Source: BTRG01 sp036986275 | GTDB taxonomy: Bacteria; Pseudomonadota; Gammaproteobacteria; Acidiferrobacterales; SZUA-150 | Assembly: GCA_036986275.1 (NCBI GenBank) | Contig: BTRG01000048.1 | Coordinates: 1 to 18,681 of the forward strand | Reading direction: 5' to 3' | DNA length: 18,681 bases | Shown: piece after piece, positions 7,638 to 14,926 of the stretch | How the letters are laid out: every line of letters begins with the position of its first letter | Numbering within the stretch: the stretch's first letter is position 1 | Position numbers and translations under genes: made by a program | Notes under the pieces: model-generated | Told to the model about the DNA's origin: nothing | Databases searched by the model: none | The model's input: only the letters and a program-made list of their open reading frames with translations

Positions 7638-8198
7638 TTATTCATACGCGGGTCTGACAAGTCCCTGTTCCACCAGGCCGCGCTCCTTCTTTCCACATAG
7701 TACTTCAATAAGCGTTAGAGTAAAATCCATAGCAGTACCCGGGCTACGCGAAGTAATGACCGTGTCGGCAACAACAACAGGATCGTTACTGAGTGCGATC
7801 TTGGGAAAATCTTTCTCTGTAAATGTACCAGGATAGCAAGTGGTTTGCTTGTTGTTCAATACACCCGCTAGCGCCAGTACTTTGGGTGCCGCGCAGATAG
7901 CAGTGACAAATTTACCTTTATTGTACATAGTTTGTATTAAACTGATGATGCGCTTGTCCTGTTCAAGATGTGTCGCGCCTGGCTGACCACCCGGTAGGAC
8001 TATCATCTCAAAGTCCTTATCCATGGCTTCATCCAGTTGGCAGCTCGGCACAATAATTGTGCCGCGGCTGCCTCGCACTGGACCGGCCAGCAATCCCGCC
8101 GTAACGGTCTCAATACCGGCCCGTGTCAGCAAGTCGGTGATGGTAACAGCCTCCAGATCTTCAAAGCCTTCTGCCAGAGGCACTAGAACAGATGTCAT
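7638..8198 (-). CDS. DJ-1/PfpI-family protein, YajL/ThiJ-like
   Basis: Member of the DJ-1 superfamily (186 residues), whose bacterial YajL branch is linked to oxidative and electrophile stress. Its biochemical activity (chaperone or deglycase) is debated. The catalytic-type cysteine is C102 in the nucleophile elbow TAICAAPKVLA. The partner glutamate is E16 in AEGFEDLEAV, equivalent to human DJ-1 E18. The C-terminal SRSPGTAMDFTLTLIEVLCG matches the YajL signature. The position of DJ-1 H126 is occupied by TTCYPGT, as in other YajL/ThiJ-like members. The ATG overlaps the stop of the upstream deacetylase gene (ATGA), indicating translational coupling. Confidence 0.93.
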   Translation of the reverse strand: MTSVLVPLAEGFEDLEAVTITDLLTRAGIETVTAGLLAGPVRGSRGTIIVPSCQLDEAMDKDFEMIVLPGGQPGATHLEQDKRIISLIQTMYNKGKFVTAICAAPKVLALAGVLNNKQTTCYPGTFTEKDFPKIALSNDPVVVADTVITSRSPGTAMDFTLTLIEVLCGKKERGLVEQGLVRPAYE

Positions 8199-8968
8199 GG
8201 GCCGTTCTCCGATGTGTTGGCGGCAATCAAATCTGATGGGCTGACCAGTGTTATATCGCTGGTTGATAATTGTGGCAAGCGTCGTTCGAGTACGGTCAGG
8301 GTTTCTTGGTAGGGATGGCCAATTGCTACCGCCTGCCCGTTACGCCTGGCCAGCTTAAGTAAGTGATCAAATTGTTTTTCGATAAATGCTTCGTTGGGTT
8401 GGCTATCGAGAAAAACATCCCGTATTAGATACGGGATGTTGTGTTGTTGTGCCGACAGTGCGGCGACACTATGCGGGGTAGTCAATGAGTCGACAAAAAA
8501 CAAATCACCCTGTTGTTGCAGGGCCTGCATCAGTGCGTCCATGGCGTCGCGATCCTGTGTAAGCTGGCTACCCATGTGATTATTAATACCGGTAACATGC
8601 GGTACGGTCTCAAGATTGTAGGATAATGTGAGAGCCACTTCCAAAGCCGGCATGACAGATTCAATCTTGCCGGGCCCCGGATCCTTGTCCGTCAGGATGG
8701 GTGTCATGGGGAAGTGCAGCATGACCTCTTTCTTGTAGTGATGGGCCATATTGGCCAGTGTTACAGAAAAACGTGTGTGCGGCAGGATGGCATAAGCAAC
8801 AGCACCGGGTAGTGCGATGGCTCGTTTCCCTTCCCTTAGGTTATGCCCCAGGTCGTCAACAATGATTGCTATGCGTGGCGCTTCGTTATTGCTGCTGTCG
8901 TTGGCCCATCCCGAAGGCGCGAATAAAAACCCCGCAAAGACCCAGGCAATTCCTGTCAGATGATAAAT
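8195..8968 (-). CDS. Divergent polysaccharide deacetylase, YibQ-like, probable ATT start
   Basis: Periplasmic protein of the divergent polysaccharide deacetylase family (YibQ in E. coli). Visible motifs are PRIAIIVDDLG (31-41), EVMLHFPM, GINNHMGS, FFVDSLTT, DVFLDSQPNEAFI and AIGHPY. The order envC-ctp-yibQ is conserved in gammaproteobacteria, suggesting a cell-wall role. Start problem: the reading frame is open to beyond 8968 and encodes a plausible signal sequence ending PSGWA (after residue 22). Yet there is no ATG, GTG or TTG in frame before the internal ATG at 8749 (residue 74). Starting at 8749 would delete the conserved VDDLG motif. I chose ATT 8968, which gives 257 residues, normal for the family. 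CTG 8959 or ATT 8950 (directly after ACAGGA) are alternatives. Function firm, start uncertain. Confidence 0.85.
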   Translation of the reverse strand: MYHLTGIAWVFAGFLFAPSGWANDSSNNEAPRIAIIVDDLGHNLREGKRAIALPGAVAYAILPHTRFSVTLANMAHHYKKEVMLHFPMTPILTDKDPGPGKIESVMPALEVALTLSYNLETVPHVTGINNHMGSQLTQDRDAMDALMQALQQQGDLFFVDSLTTPHSVAALSAQQHNIPYLIRDVFLDSQPNEAFIEKQFDHLLKLARRNGQAVAIGHPYQETLTVLERRLPQLSTSDITLVSPSDLIAANTSENGP

Positions 8969-8982
8969 AGAGTGTTGGTTAT

Positions 8983-10308
8983 TTATTGTTTGGCACCAAA
9001 GATATTCACACCTTTTAATAGATTTAGTGCTTCATTGAGCTGGTAGTCCTGGCCCTTGGCGCCGGATTTGCGATCAATCTTCCTGGATTTCTTGCCAGAC
9101 TTTTTAGTTTTTTCCAGTTTGTTGTTTATTAGGTGACCGGCGAGATCAGCCTCCGAAATATGCTTGCCCTTTTCGGTACGCGTCACTTTGGCGTCTTCGA
9201 CAATAATGTCTGGTTCGATACCTTTGGCCTGTATGGAGCGACCGCTGGGTGTGTAGTAACGGGCTGTGGTTAATTTCAATGCTGTACCACCGCTCATAGG
9301 TAGAATGGTTTGTACCGATCCCTTGCCAAAAGACTTGGTACCGAGAATTACGGCGCGTTTATGGTCTTGCAGGGCACCGGCAACAATCTCTGAAGCCGAG
9401 GCCGAGCCGCCATTGATTAATACGACCATAGGCGCGCCATCCAGAATATCTGCCGGTGTGGCAGTATATTTCAGTCTGGAGTCTTCCGCGCGGCCTTCGG
9501 TGTAGACTATCAGGCCCTCGCTGAGAAAGGCATCGCTGATAGAAACGGCTGCCGTGAGTACGCCGCCGGGGTTATTGCGCAGATCAAGAATCAGGCCCTT
9601 GAGTTTTTTTCCTTTGTTTTTCTTCTTGAGTTTTTCTGCCGCCTTCTTTAAGCCCTTACCCGAGTTGCCCTGGAACTGGGTGACGCGTATGTAGCCGTAA
9701 CCGGGCTCCAGTATGCGCTGTTTGACGCTCTTGATTTTGATAATGGCACGGGTGACCGTGATCTCCAGTGTCTTGTTGGCGCCTTCACGGACTATGGTCA
9801 GATCAATATCGGAGCCGGGTTTGCCGCGCATCAGTTTGACGGCATCGGTCAGCGTCATGCCCTTTACGGGTTTATCATTGAGCTTGACAATGAGGTCGCC
9901 GGTCTCAATGCCGGCCTTGGCGGCGGGGGTGTCTTCGATCGGGGAGACGACTTTGACGAACCCGTTTTCCATGGAGACCTCTATGCCCAGGCCACCGAAT
10001 TGCCCCTCGGTGCCTATGCGCATCTCACTGTAACTTTCCTTGCTCAGGTAGGTGGAGTGCGGATCCAGCCGCGACAGCATGCCATGTATGGCATCGTTGA
10101 TCAGTTTTTTGTCTTCAACGTCTTCAACATAGTCGGATTTAATACGGCTGAAAACTTCAGTCAGGGTGCGCAGTTCCGCCAGTGGCAGCGGGGTGGTGAT
10201 TTTGTCGGCACTCTCGCGCGTGGCCATAACGGCGCGTTCCAGGGTGATGCCTGCGCCGATAAATATGCCCAGTGTTAGAATCAAGATATAACGAGTCGTG
10301 CACTTCAT
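8983..10308 (-). CDS. ctpA: Carboxy-terminal processing protease, S41 family (CtpA-like)
   Basis: Periplasmic, membrane-tethered PDZ serine protease that trims C-termini; relatives act on peptidoglycan hydrolases. The 441-residue protein has an uncleaved-looking N-terminal hydrophobic segment (7-22), a PDZ domain at about 100-185 (GGLGIEV, AGIETGDLIVKLND) and an S41 domain at about 195-370. The catalytic Ser/Lys/Gln trio is S304 in GSASASEI, K329 in SFGKG and Q333, spaced exactly as in E. coli Prc. LDLRNNPGG is at 241-249. Odd points: a lysine-rich loop (about 220-238) and a strongly basic low-complexity tail (about 375-420). The ATG at 10308 has GGAG upstream. It sits in the gpmI-envC-ctp operon, 51 bases after envC. 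Confidence 0.95.
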   Translation of the reverse strand: MKCTTRYILILTLGIFIGAGITLERAVMATRESADKITTPLPLAELRTLTEVFSRIKSDYVEDVEDKKLINDAIHGMLSRLDPHSTYLSKESYSEMRIGTEGQFGGLGIEVSMENGFVKVVSPIEDTPAAKAGIETGDLIVKLNDKPVKGMTLTDAVKLMRGKPGSDIDLTIVREGANKTLEITVTRAIIKIKSVKQRILEPGYGYIRVTQFQGNSGKGLKKAAEKLKKKNKGKKLKGLILDLRNNPGGVLTAAVSISDAFLSEGLIVYTEGRAEDSRLKYTATPADILDGAPMVVLINGGSASASEIVAGALQDHKRAVILGTKSFGKGSVQTILPMSGGTALKLTTARYYTPSGRSIQAKGIEPDIIVEDAKVTRTEKGKHISEADLAGHLINNKLEKTKKSGKKSRKIDRKSGAKGQDYQLNEALNLLKGVNIFGAKQ

Positions 10309-10359
10309 AGTTCCATTTCTCCAGCAGCCAGAATTTTCATGGCTTAATCATTGTCTATC

Positions 10360-11544
10360 TCAGCGGCGTTTGCACCAGACGAGTGGATCGCGGGGCCGGC
10401 CGTCTTTCCGGATCTCGAAGTAAAGGCCGGGTCGTGGCGGGTTGCCGGTATTTCCTGAACTGGCGATGACCTGCCCTGTTTCGATCCAGTCTCCGACTTC
10501 CTTGTACAGGCTTCGATTATGTCCGTAAAGACTCATATAGCCATTACCGTGATCTACAATCAATAGTAGCCCAAATCCTCGCAGCCAGTTGGCATAGGCT
10601 ACGCGACCACGAAACACGCCGCGTACGTCCCTGCCTTCCGGCGCGTTGATAAATAACCCCTTCCAGCGCAGCTTGCCCAGTCCCCGTGGGCTGCCATAAT
10701 TGGCTCCAATGCTACCCTTTACCGGAAGACGCAGGCGCCCCCGGTGTTTGCTGAATCGGTCACTAAAGGTCTCGGCCTGTGGAATGTCGGCCAAGTAACC
10801 CTGCAGGCGTTGCAGTAATATTTCCAGTCTGCGCTGGTCTTCGCGCAGGGCCTCTAGTTGTTGCGACTGGTTCTGCACCCGTTGGTTCAGTGTGGCCAGC
10901 ACTATCCGGCGTTCGGCCTGTTGTGCCTGTAAGCGTTTCTGCTGTTCAGATTGTCCGGTTTTCAGGTTTTGTAGGCGGTTCTCTCGCTGTTTGATTTCAC
11001 GTTGCAGTGTTTTTAACCGGTTCAGCGTGGATTTCGCTTGCTCAATACTCTTGCCGCGGGCCCGGTTCATGTATTGGTAATACACCAGTAAGCGGCTGAG
11101 TTCGGCCGGGTCACGCTGATTCAGTAGCAGTTTCAAGTACTCCTGCCGGCCCATGGCATAGGCTGCCTGGATTTGTCGTTCCAGATAAGCTGTATGTTTG
11201 TCCAGTTCGTTGCGACGGAGTTGTTGTTGCCGCTGTAATCTCTGTAATTGCTTGCGTGTCTTGTTGATGTCACCTTGCGTTTGCCGCAGCTTGCGTAATT
11301 GTTTGTCGACTTTTTCATCCAGCTGGCGCAGCTTGACGCGCTGCTCATCGCGATTCCCACGCGTCTGATTCAGCTCCTGTTGCAGGGACTCAATTTTATA
11401 GCGCAATTGCGTCAGCTCACGTTTGCGCGTGGCTTCTTGCTTGTCAGCAAAGGCAAGTGGCAGGCAAGCAAATCCGGTCACCAGCAGGGCGCAGGCGAAG
11501 AGTCGGTGTTTCTTGATGGAGACCTTATGGCGATAGCCGTTCAT
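10360..11544 (-). CDS. envC: Murein hydrolase activator EnvC (degenerate LytM domain)
   Basis: Periplasmic activator of N-acetylmuramyl-L-alanine amidases (AmiA/AmiB in E. coli) at the division septum. The 394-residue protein has a signal peptide (1-33, cleavage after AFA), long Gln/Arg-rich coiled coils (about 35-115 and 160-250) that would contact FtsEX, and a C-terminal LytM/M23 domain (about 265-394). The zinc ligands of active M23 peptidases are lost. The HxxxD region reads LRWKGLFINAP, and the HxH motif reads GLYFEIR (Tyr in place of the first His). This is what is expected of a non-catalytic activator. It starts 30 bases after the gpmI stop and belongs to the same leftward operon. Confidence 0.93.
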   Translation of the reverse strand: MNGYRHKVSIKKHRLFACALLVTGFACLPLAFADKQEATRKRELTQLRYKIESLQQELNQTRGNRDEQRVKLRQLDEKVDKQLRKLRQTQGDINKTRKQLQRLQRQQQLRRNELDKHTAYLERQIQAAYAMGRQEYLKLLLNQRDPAELSRLLVYYQYMNRARGKSIEQAKSTLNRLKTLQREIKQRENRLQNLKTGQSEQQKRLQAQQAERRIVLATLNQRVQNQSQQLEALREDQRRLEILLQRLQGYLADIPQAETFSDRFSKHRGRLRLPVKGSIGANYGSPRGLGKLRWKGLFINAPEGRDVRGVFRGRVAYANWLRGFGLLLIVDHGNGYMSLYGHNRSLYKEVGDWIETGQVIASSGNTGNPPRPGLYFEIRKDGRPRDPLVWCKRR

Positions 11545-11574
11545 GGCGGATGCTGCGTAGCACAGGGGGTATGT

Positions 11575-13131
11575 CTATTCGCTATCGGCAAATGATACCA
11601 GAGGTCGACCGGTCATTTCGGGCGGTGGCGGGATGTTTATCAGGCGCAATATTGTAGGGCTGACGTCTTCCAGTGAGCCGTTTTTGGCTAGTGTGGCGTC
11701 ACGTCCGACATAGATAAAGGGCACGGGGTTGGTGGTGTGCGCCGTATGGGCCTGGCCGGTTTCAATATCGAACATCAGTTCGGCGTTGCCGTGATCGGCA
11801 GTGATTATCATTTCACCGCCCACATCTTTGAGTACACGTTCCAGTTTACCCAGCACTTCATCGAGAACTTCTATGGCGCGTACCGTGGCGCCGAAATCAC
11901 CGGTGTGACCCACCATATCGGGGTTGGCGTAGTTACAGATGATGACGTCGTATTTGTCGCTTTGAATGGCATCGGTAAGTTCATGGGTCAGGGTCAGTGC
12001 ACTCATTTCCGGTTTCAGGTTGTAGGTGGCCACATCCGTGGGTGAAGGGATGAGCTTGCGATCTTCGCCTTCAAACGGGGTTTCCACGCCACCATTAAAG
12101 AAAAAGGTCACGTGGGCATATTTTTCAGTCTCGGCGATGCGTAGCTGATGTTTACCCAGCTTGGAAATGTATTCTCCGAAGACATTTTGCAGGCGCTCGG
12201 GAGGGAAGGCGACGGGCACATGAAAGTCGGAGTTGTATTCCGTCAGGCTGACAAAGGCGCTGAGATTAAGTGGCTTGTTGCGCTCAAAGGCATCAAAGTC
12301 CGGTTCTATGAACGGGCGTGTAATTTGACGGGCGCGGTCGGAGCGAAAGTTCATAAAAATAACGGCATCGCCATCGCGGATATGGGCGGCCCTGGAACCG
12401 TCTGGAACGATAACGGTGGATTCGACAAACTCGTCCGTTTCTCCCCGTTCATAGGCCATTTTCAGGGCCTCGGAGGCAGAGTTGGCCTGGTACTGGCCCC
12501 TGCCTTCGGTGATGAGTTCGTAAGTAGTCTGGATGCGTGGCCAACGATGATCACGATCCATGGCATAGTGGCGACCAATGATGGATGCGAAGCGCGAATT
12601 TCCCAGTGTCTGGAACTTTTCCTCCATCTCTTTAATAGATTTGGCCGCACTTCGGGGCGGGGTGTCACGGCCATCCAGGAAGGCATGGAGATAGACCCTG
12701 GCCGCACCCCGTTTGACGGCCAGTTCTGCCATAGCATGCATGTGGTCTTCATGGCTATGGACGCCACCTGGCGACAATAAACCCAGGATATGGACTGCCT
12801 TGCCCTGTGCTTTGACAGTATCGACGGCGTCAGTCAGGGTCTTGTTGGTAAAGAAATCACCAGTCGTAATGGCCCGGTTGATGCGCGTATATTCCTGATA
12901 GACTACGCGGCCGGCGCCCAGATTCAGATGGCCCACTTCCGAATTGCCCATTTGTGCCGAGGGCAGGCCCACGGCGGCTTCCGAGGCATGGACCAGGGTA
13001 TGAGGATACTGTTGCCACAGCCTGTCCCAATTGGGTGTGTTGGCCGCTGCAATGGCATTATATTCTGTTTCTTCTCGATAACCCCAGCCGTCCAGAATTA
13101 ACAGGACCAGGGGTCGGGGGACAGCTGACAT
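11575..13131 (-). CDS. gpmI: 2,3-bisphosphoglycerate-independent phosphoglycerate mutase
   Basis: Interconverts 3- and 2-phosphoglycerate in glycolysis and gluconeogenesis, using two metal ions (Mn) and a phosphoserine intermediate. The 518-residue length is typical. Visible residues are metal ligand D14 in LLILDGWG; nucleophile S64 in QMGNSEVGHLN; substrate loops HSHEDH (125-130) and FLDGRDTPP; R263 and R267 in NFRSDRARQ; D405 and H409 in YANPDMVGHTG; D446-H447 in TADHGNAELM; and H465. It is the first gene of the leftward operon, divergent from the ArsR regulator, with a promoter candidate between them. No irregularities. Confidence 0.97.
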   Translation of the reverse strand: MSAVPRPLVLLILDGWGYREETEYNAIAAANTPNWDRLWQQYPHTLVHASEAAVGLPSAQMGNSEVGHLNLGAGRVVYQEYTRINRAITTGDFFTNKTLTDAVDTVKAQGKAVHILGLLSPGGVHSHEDHMHAMAELAVKRGAARVYLHAFLDGRDTPPRSAAKSIKEMEEKFQTLGNSRFASIIGRHYAMDRDHRWPRIQTTYELITEGRGQYQANSASEALKMAYERGETDEFVESTVIVPDGSRAAHIRDGDAVIFMNFRSDRARQITRPFIEPDFDAFERNKPLNLSAFVSLTEYNSDFHVPVAFPPERLQNVFGEYISKLGKHQLRIAETEKYAHVTFFFNGGVETPFEGEDRKLIPSPTDVATYNLKPEMSALTLTHELTDAIQSDKYDVIICNYANPDMVGHTGDFGATVRAIEVLDEVLGKLERVLKDVGGEMIITADHGNAELMFDIETGQAHTAHTTNPVPFIYVGRDATLAKNGSLEDVSPTILRLINIPPPPEMTGRPLVSFADSE

Positions 13132-13158
13132 GAAGGACTACTCTATTTCCGGAATCTA

Positions 13159-13186
13159 TTGGGGTCTTTATCCATGCACATATAAT
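13159..13186 (+). promoter_or_regulatory. Rightward promoter candidate for the arsR-rhodanese operon
   Basis: TTGGGG (13159-13164), 16 bases, then TATAAT (13181-13186). A second TATAAT at 13189-13194 overlaps the downstream end. Either -10 would give a leader of about 115-120 bases before the regulator ATG. The exact -35 is weak, so the pairing is an inference. Confidence 0.4.
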
Positions 13187-13188
13187 TG

Positions 13189-13206
13189 TATAATGTTTCT
13201 ATTATA
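13189..13206. promoter_or_regulatory. AT-rich dyad, candidate operator in the divergent promoter region
   Basis: TATAAT-GTTTCT-ATTATA is a perfect 6-6-6 inverted repeat. The left arm is a possible rightward -10. The right arm, read leftward (13206 to 13201), is a TATAAT -10 for gpmI. A protein bound here would cover both promoters. ArsR-family repressors such as BigR are described as binding AT-rich palindromes over -10 regions, so the neighbouring regulator is the natural candidate; this is inference. Confidence 0.4.
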
Positions 13207-13228
13207 AAGGCAGCAGGCAAAGCAGCAA
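13201..13228 (-). promoter_or_regulatory. Leftward promoter candidate for gpmI
   Basis: On the minus strand TATAAT (13206-13201) is preceded by TTGCTG (13228-13223) with 16 bases between. This gives a leader of about 70 bases before the gpmI ATG at 13131. The -35 matches only TTG strongly. Confidence 0.4.
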
Positions 13229-13314
13229 TCTGATGGTCTTTATGGAATTTTTTTGCTTCAGTCGCCACAAATGGAAGTTGCTGGGTGCAGGGGCGAGCCA
13301 AGAGGTGGATTATT

Positions 13315-13653
13315 ATGATGAGTGCAATTGTAGAAAACATGTCAGCGTTGTTGATCAGCAACGAGGAGGATATCAACCTCGCTGCCCGATCCATGAAGGC
13401 CATGGCTCATCCCCTGCGTTTGAAGATCTTGTGCATCCTGGGCGGTACTTCCGAGACCAGTGTCCAGGATATTGTCGAGCAAGTGGGTACATCGCAGAGC
13501 AATATTTCGCAGCATCTCTCCATTTTGCGTGACAAAGGCATACTGACCTCACGCAAAGATGCCAATAAGGTGTATTATCGTATTGCCGATCCCAAGATTG
13601 TGAAGCTCATCGGTTCCTTGCGTGAAGCCTTCTGTTCCTCTGAACATTACTGA
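13315..13653 (+). CDS. ArsR-family regulator, candidate persulfide sensor (SqrR/BigR/YgaV-like)
   Basis: Small dimeric winged-helix repressor of 112 residues. The start at ATG 13315 (or 13318) is set by AGAGGTGG at 13301-13308; an upstream in-frame ATG at 13285 has no such site. The ArsR fold shows as MKAMAHPLRLKILCILGG, then a recognition helix in QVGTSQSNISQHLSILRDKGI and the wing KDANKVYYRI. There is no CxC metal site of the ArsR/SmtB type. Exactly two cysteines are present: C40 (helix 2, in LKILC) and C107 (last helix, in LREAFC). These match the two conserved cysteines of the reactive-sulfur sensors SqrR, BigR and YgaV. The adjacent rhodanese gene supports this reading. Persulfide sensing is inferred from cysteine positions and context. 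Confidence 0.88.
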   Translation: MMSAIVENMSALLISNEEDINLAARSMKAMAHPLRLKILCILGGTSETSVQDIVEQVGTSQSNISQHLSILRDKGILTSRKDANKVYYRIADPKIVKLIGSLREAFCSSEHY

Positions 13654-13743
13654 TATTTTCTTCCAGATAAACAGGTCCAACAGGGTTGGTTTGCGATTTA
13701 TCCGCGTCACCCTCTGATTCCTCTCAACCAAAGACATATTGCT

Positions 13744-14154
13744 ATGGATTTTGTGATTAATAACTGGTATCTCTTTATCGCCTTAGTAGTCGTGCTCTTT
13801 TTGCTCTATGGCGGACCACTCATGCTGGCCATGAATGGTATAAAAGCGGTCAATACGGCTGAGGCCATACGCATGATTAACCAGGATAATGCCATCGTGG
13901 TCGACGTGGGTGAGCCACAGGAATTTCAACAGGGCCACATTGTTAATGCCATTAATGCACCACTGGGGAAATTAGGCGATCACATCACTGGTTTGAGCAA
14001 GCATAAGGCCAAGCCGATTATTGTCAGTTGTCGCAGCGGCCAGAGTTCTACCAAGGGCGCCATCCGTCTCAAAAAGAACGGTTTTGAGCAAGTTTGTGCT
14101 CTCTCGGGAGGCATGATGGCCTGGCAACGAGACAGTTTACCGGTGGAAAAATAA
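13744..14154 (+). CDS. Membrane-anchored rhodanese-domain protein (YibN-like)
   Basis: Single rhodanese domain anchored in the inner membrane, 136 residues. An N-terminal transmembrane segment lies at about 8-30, followed by the rhodanese fold with VVDVGEPQEFQQGHI (CH2A-like motif, with Gly where Arg is usual) and active-site C96 in the loop SCRSGQSS. The active-site cysteine makes sulfane-sulfur transfer possible, and the loop is complete. Position upstream of grxC-secB-gpsA is that of yibN in E. coli. The stop overlaps the grxC start (TAATG), so the two are coupled. The start ATG has only a weak ribosome-binding site (AAAGA). The 90 bases between the regulator and this gene hold only a weak 5-bp hairpin (13677-13689). 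Confidence 0.92.
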   Translation: MDFVINNWYLFIALVVVLFLLYGGPLMLAMNGIKAVNTAEAIRMINQDNAIVVDVGEPQEFQQGHIVNAINAPLGKLGDHITGLSKHKAKPIIVSCRSGQSSTKGAIRLKKNGFEQVCALSGGMMAWQRDSLPVEK

Positions 14155-14408
14155 TGGCCAGCGTGAAAATGTATTGCACAAGTACCTGCCCGTATTGCCG
14201 TATGGCTATCAAGTTGCTGGAGAAGCGAGGCGCTGCGATTCGTAAAATTCAGGTTGACCAGACACCTGAGAAGCGCGACGAAATGACACAGATCACGGGC
14301 CGCACTACCGTGCCACAGATCTTCATCGGCGACACCCATGTGGGTGGTTATAGCGAACTGGCCGAGCTGGATTTGGATGACCGACTGGTGCCCATGTTGG
14401 GCACCTGA
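14154..14408 (+). CDS. grxC: Glutaredoxin 3 (GrxC)
   Basis: Dithiol glutaredoxin of 84 residues that reduces protein disulfides and glutathione mixed disulfides in the cytosol. The active site is C12-PYC15 in STCPYCRMA. The glutathione-binding TVPQIFIGDTHVGGYSEL follows. The start was placed at ATG 14154, which overlaps the last base of the rhodanese stop and gives the standard family N-terminus MASVKMYCTSTCPYC. A longer in-frame start at 14094 would add 20 residues that merely translate the end of the rhodanese gene. It is in the rhodanese-grxC-secB-gpsA operon, 30 bases before secB. Confidence 0.96.
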   Translation: MASVKMYCTSTCPYCRMAIKLLEKRGAAIRKIQVDQTPEKRDEMTQITGRTTVPQIFIGDTHVGGYSELAELDLDDRLVPMLGT

Positions 14409-14438
14409 CAAACCTATCTCATTGAATAGACAAGAATT

Positions 14439-14897
14439 ATGACCAATGCACCGCAACAAAATGTCGGCTTCAGTATGGAGCGCGTCTACCTCAAAGACGC
14501 GTCATATGAGGCCCCGAATGTGCCGCATATGTTCCTTGAGCAAAAAGCACCTGAAATTAATATTCATCTGGAAGTGAGCCATCAGAAACTTGAAGGGGAC
14601 GGCGGTTATTACGAAGTGGTGTTGGCGATTACCGCCAACGCCAAGACTGACGACAAGACCGTCTTTCTGGTGGAAGTGCAGCAAGCAGGTCTGTTTGTGC
14701 TGCAAGGCATTGCAGATGACGAGATGCTAAAAGTGCTGGAGATTGCCTGCTCGACCATCCTGTTGCCCTTCGCTCGTGAGGTTATTAATGATTTTGTTGG
14801 CAAGGGTGGGTTCCCACAGTTACTCATCAATCCTGTCAATTTCGAAGCCCTGTATCAGCAGAAACATGCCAAGGTTGATAAAACCGTTAAACACTAG
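14439..14897 (+). CDS. secB: Protein-export chaperone SecB
   Basis: Cytosolic tetrameric chaperone that keeps outer-membrane and periplasmic preproteins unfolded and hands them to SecA. The 152-residue protein shows the family pattern: FSMERVYLKDASYEAPNVPHMF, LEVSHQKLEGDGGYYEVVLAITANAK, VEVQQAGLFVLQGI and LLPFAREVINDFVGKGGFPQLLINPVNFEALY. The operon position between grxC and gpsA is the classical gammaproteobacterial one. There are 29 bases between it and gpsA. Nothing irregular. Confidence 0.97.
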   Translation: MTNAPQQNVGFSMERVYLKDASYEAPNVPHMFLEQKAPEINIHLEVSHQKLEGDGGYYEVVLAITANAKTDDKTVFLVEVQQAGLFVLQGIADDEMLKVLEIACSTILLPFAREVINDFVGKGGFPQLLINPVNFEALYQQKHAKVDKTVKH

Positions 14898-14926
14898 TGC
14901 GTTGCATCATATGTTAGGGACAGGCC

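Noticed and set aside
12148..12780. 210-codon plus-strand frame opposite gpmI
   Set aside because: It is antisense to the catalytic core of gpmI, whose motifs are fully conserved. The product has no recognisable features.
13143..13403. 86-codon minus-strand frame across the gpmI/arsR promoter region
   Set aside because: It overlaps the divergent promoters and the start of the well-supported ArsR gene and shows no known motif.
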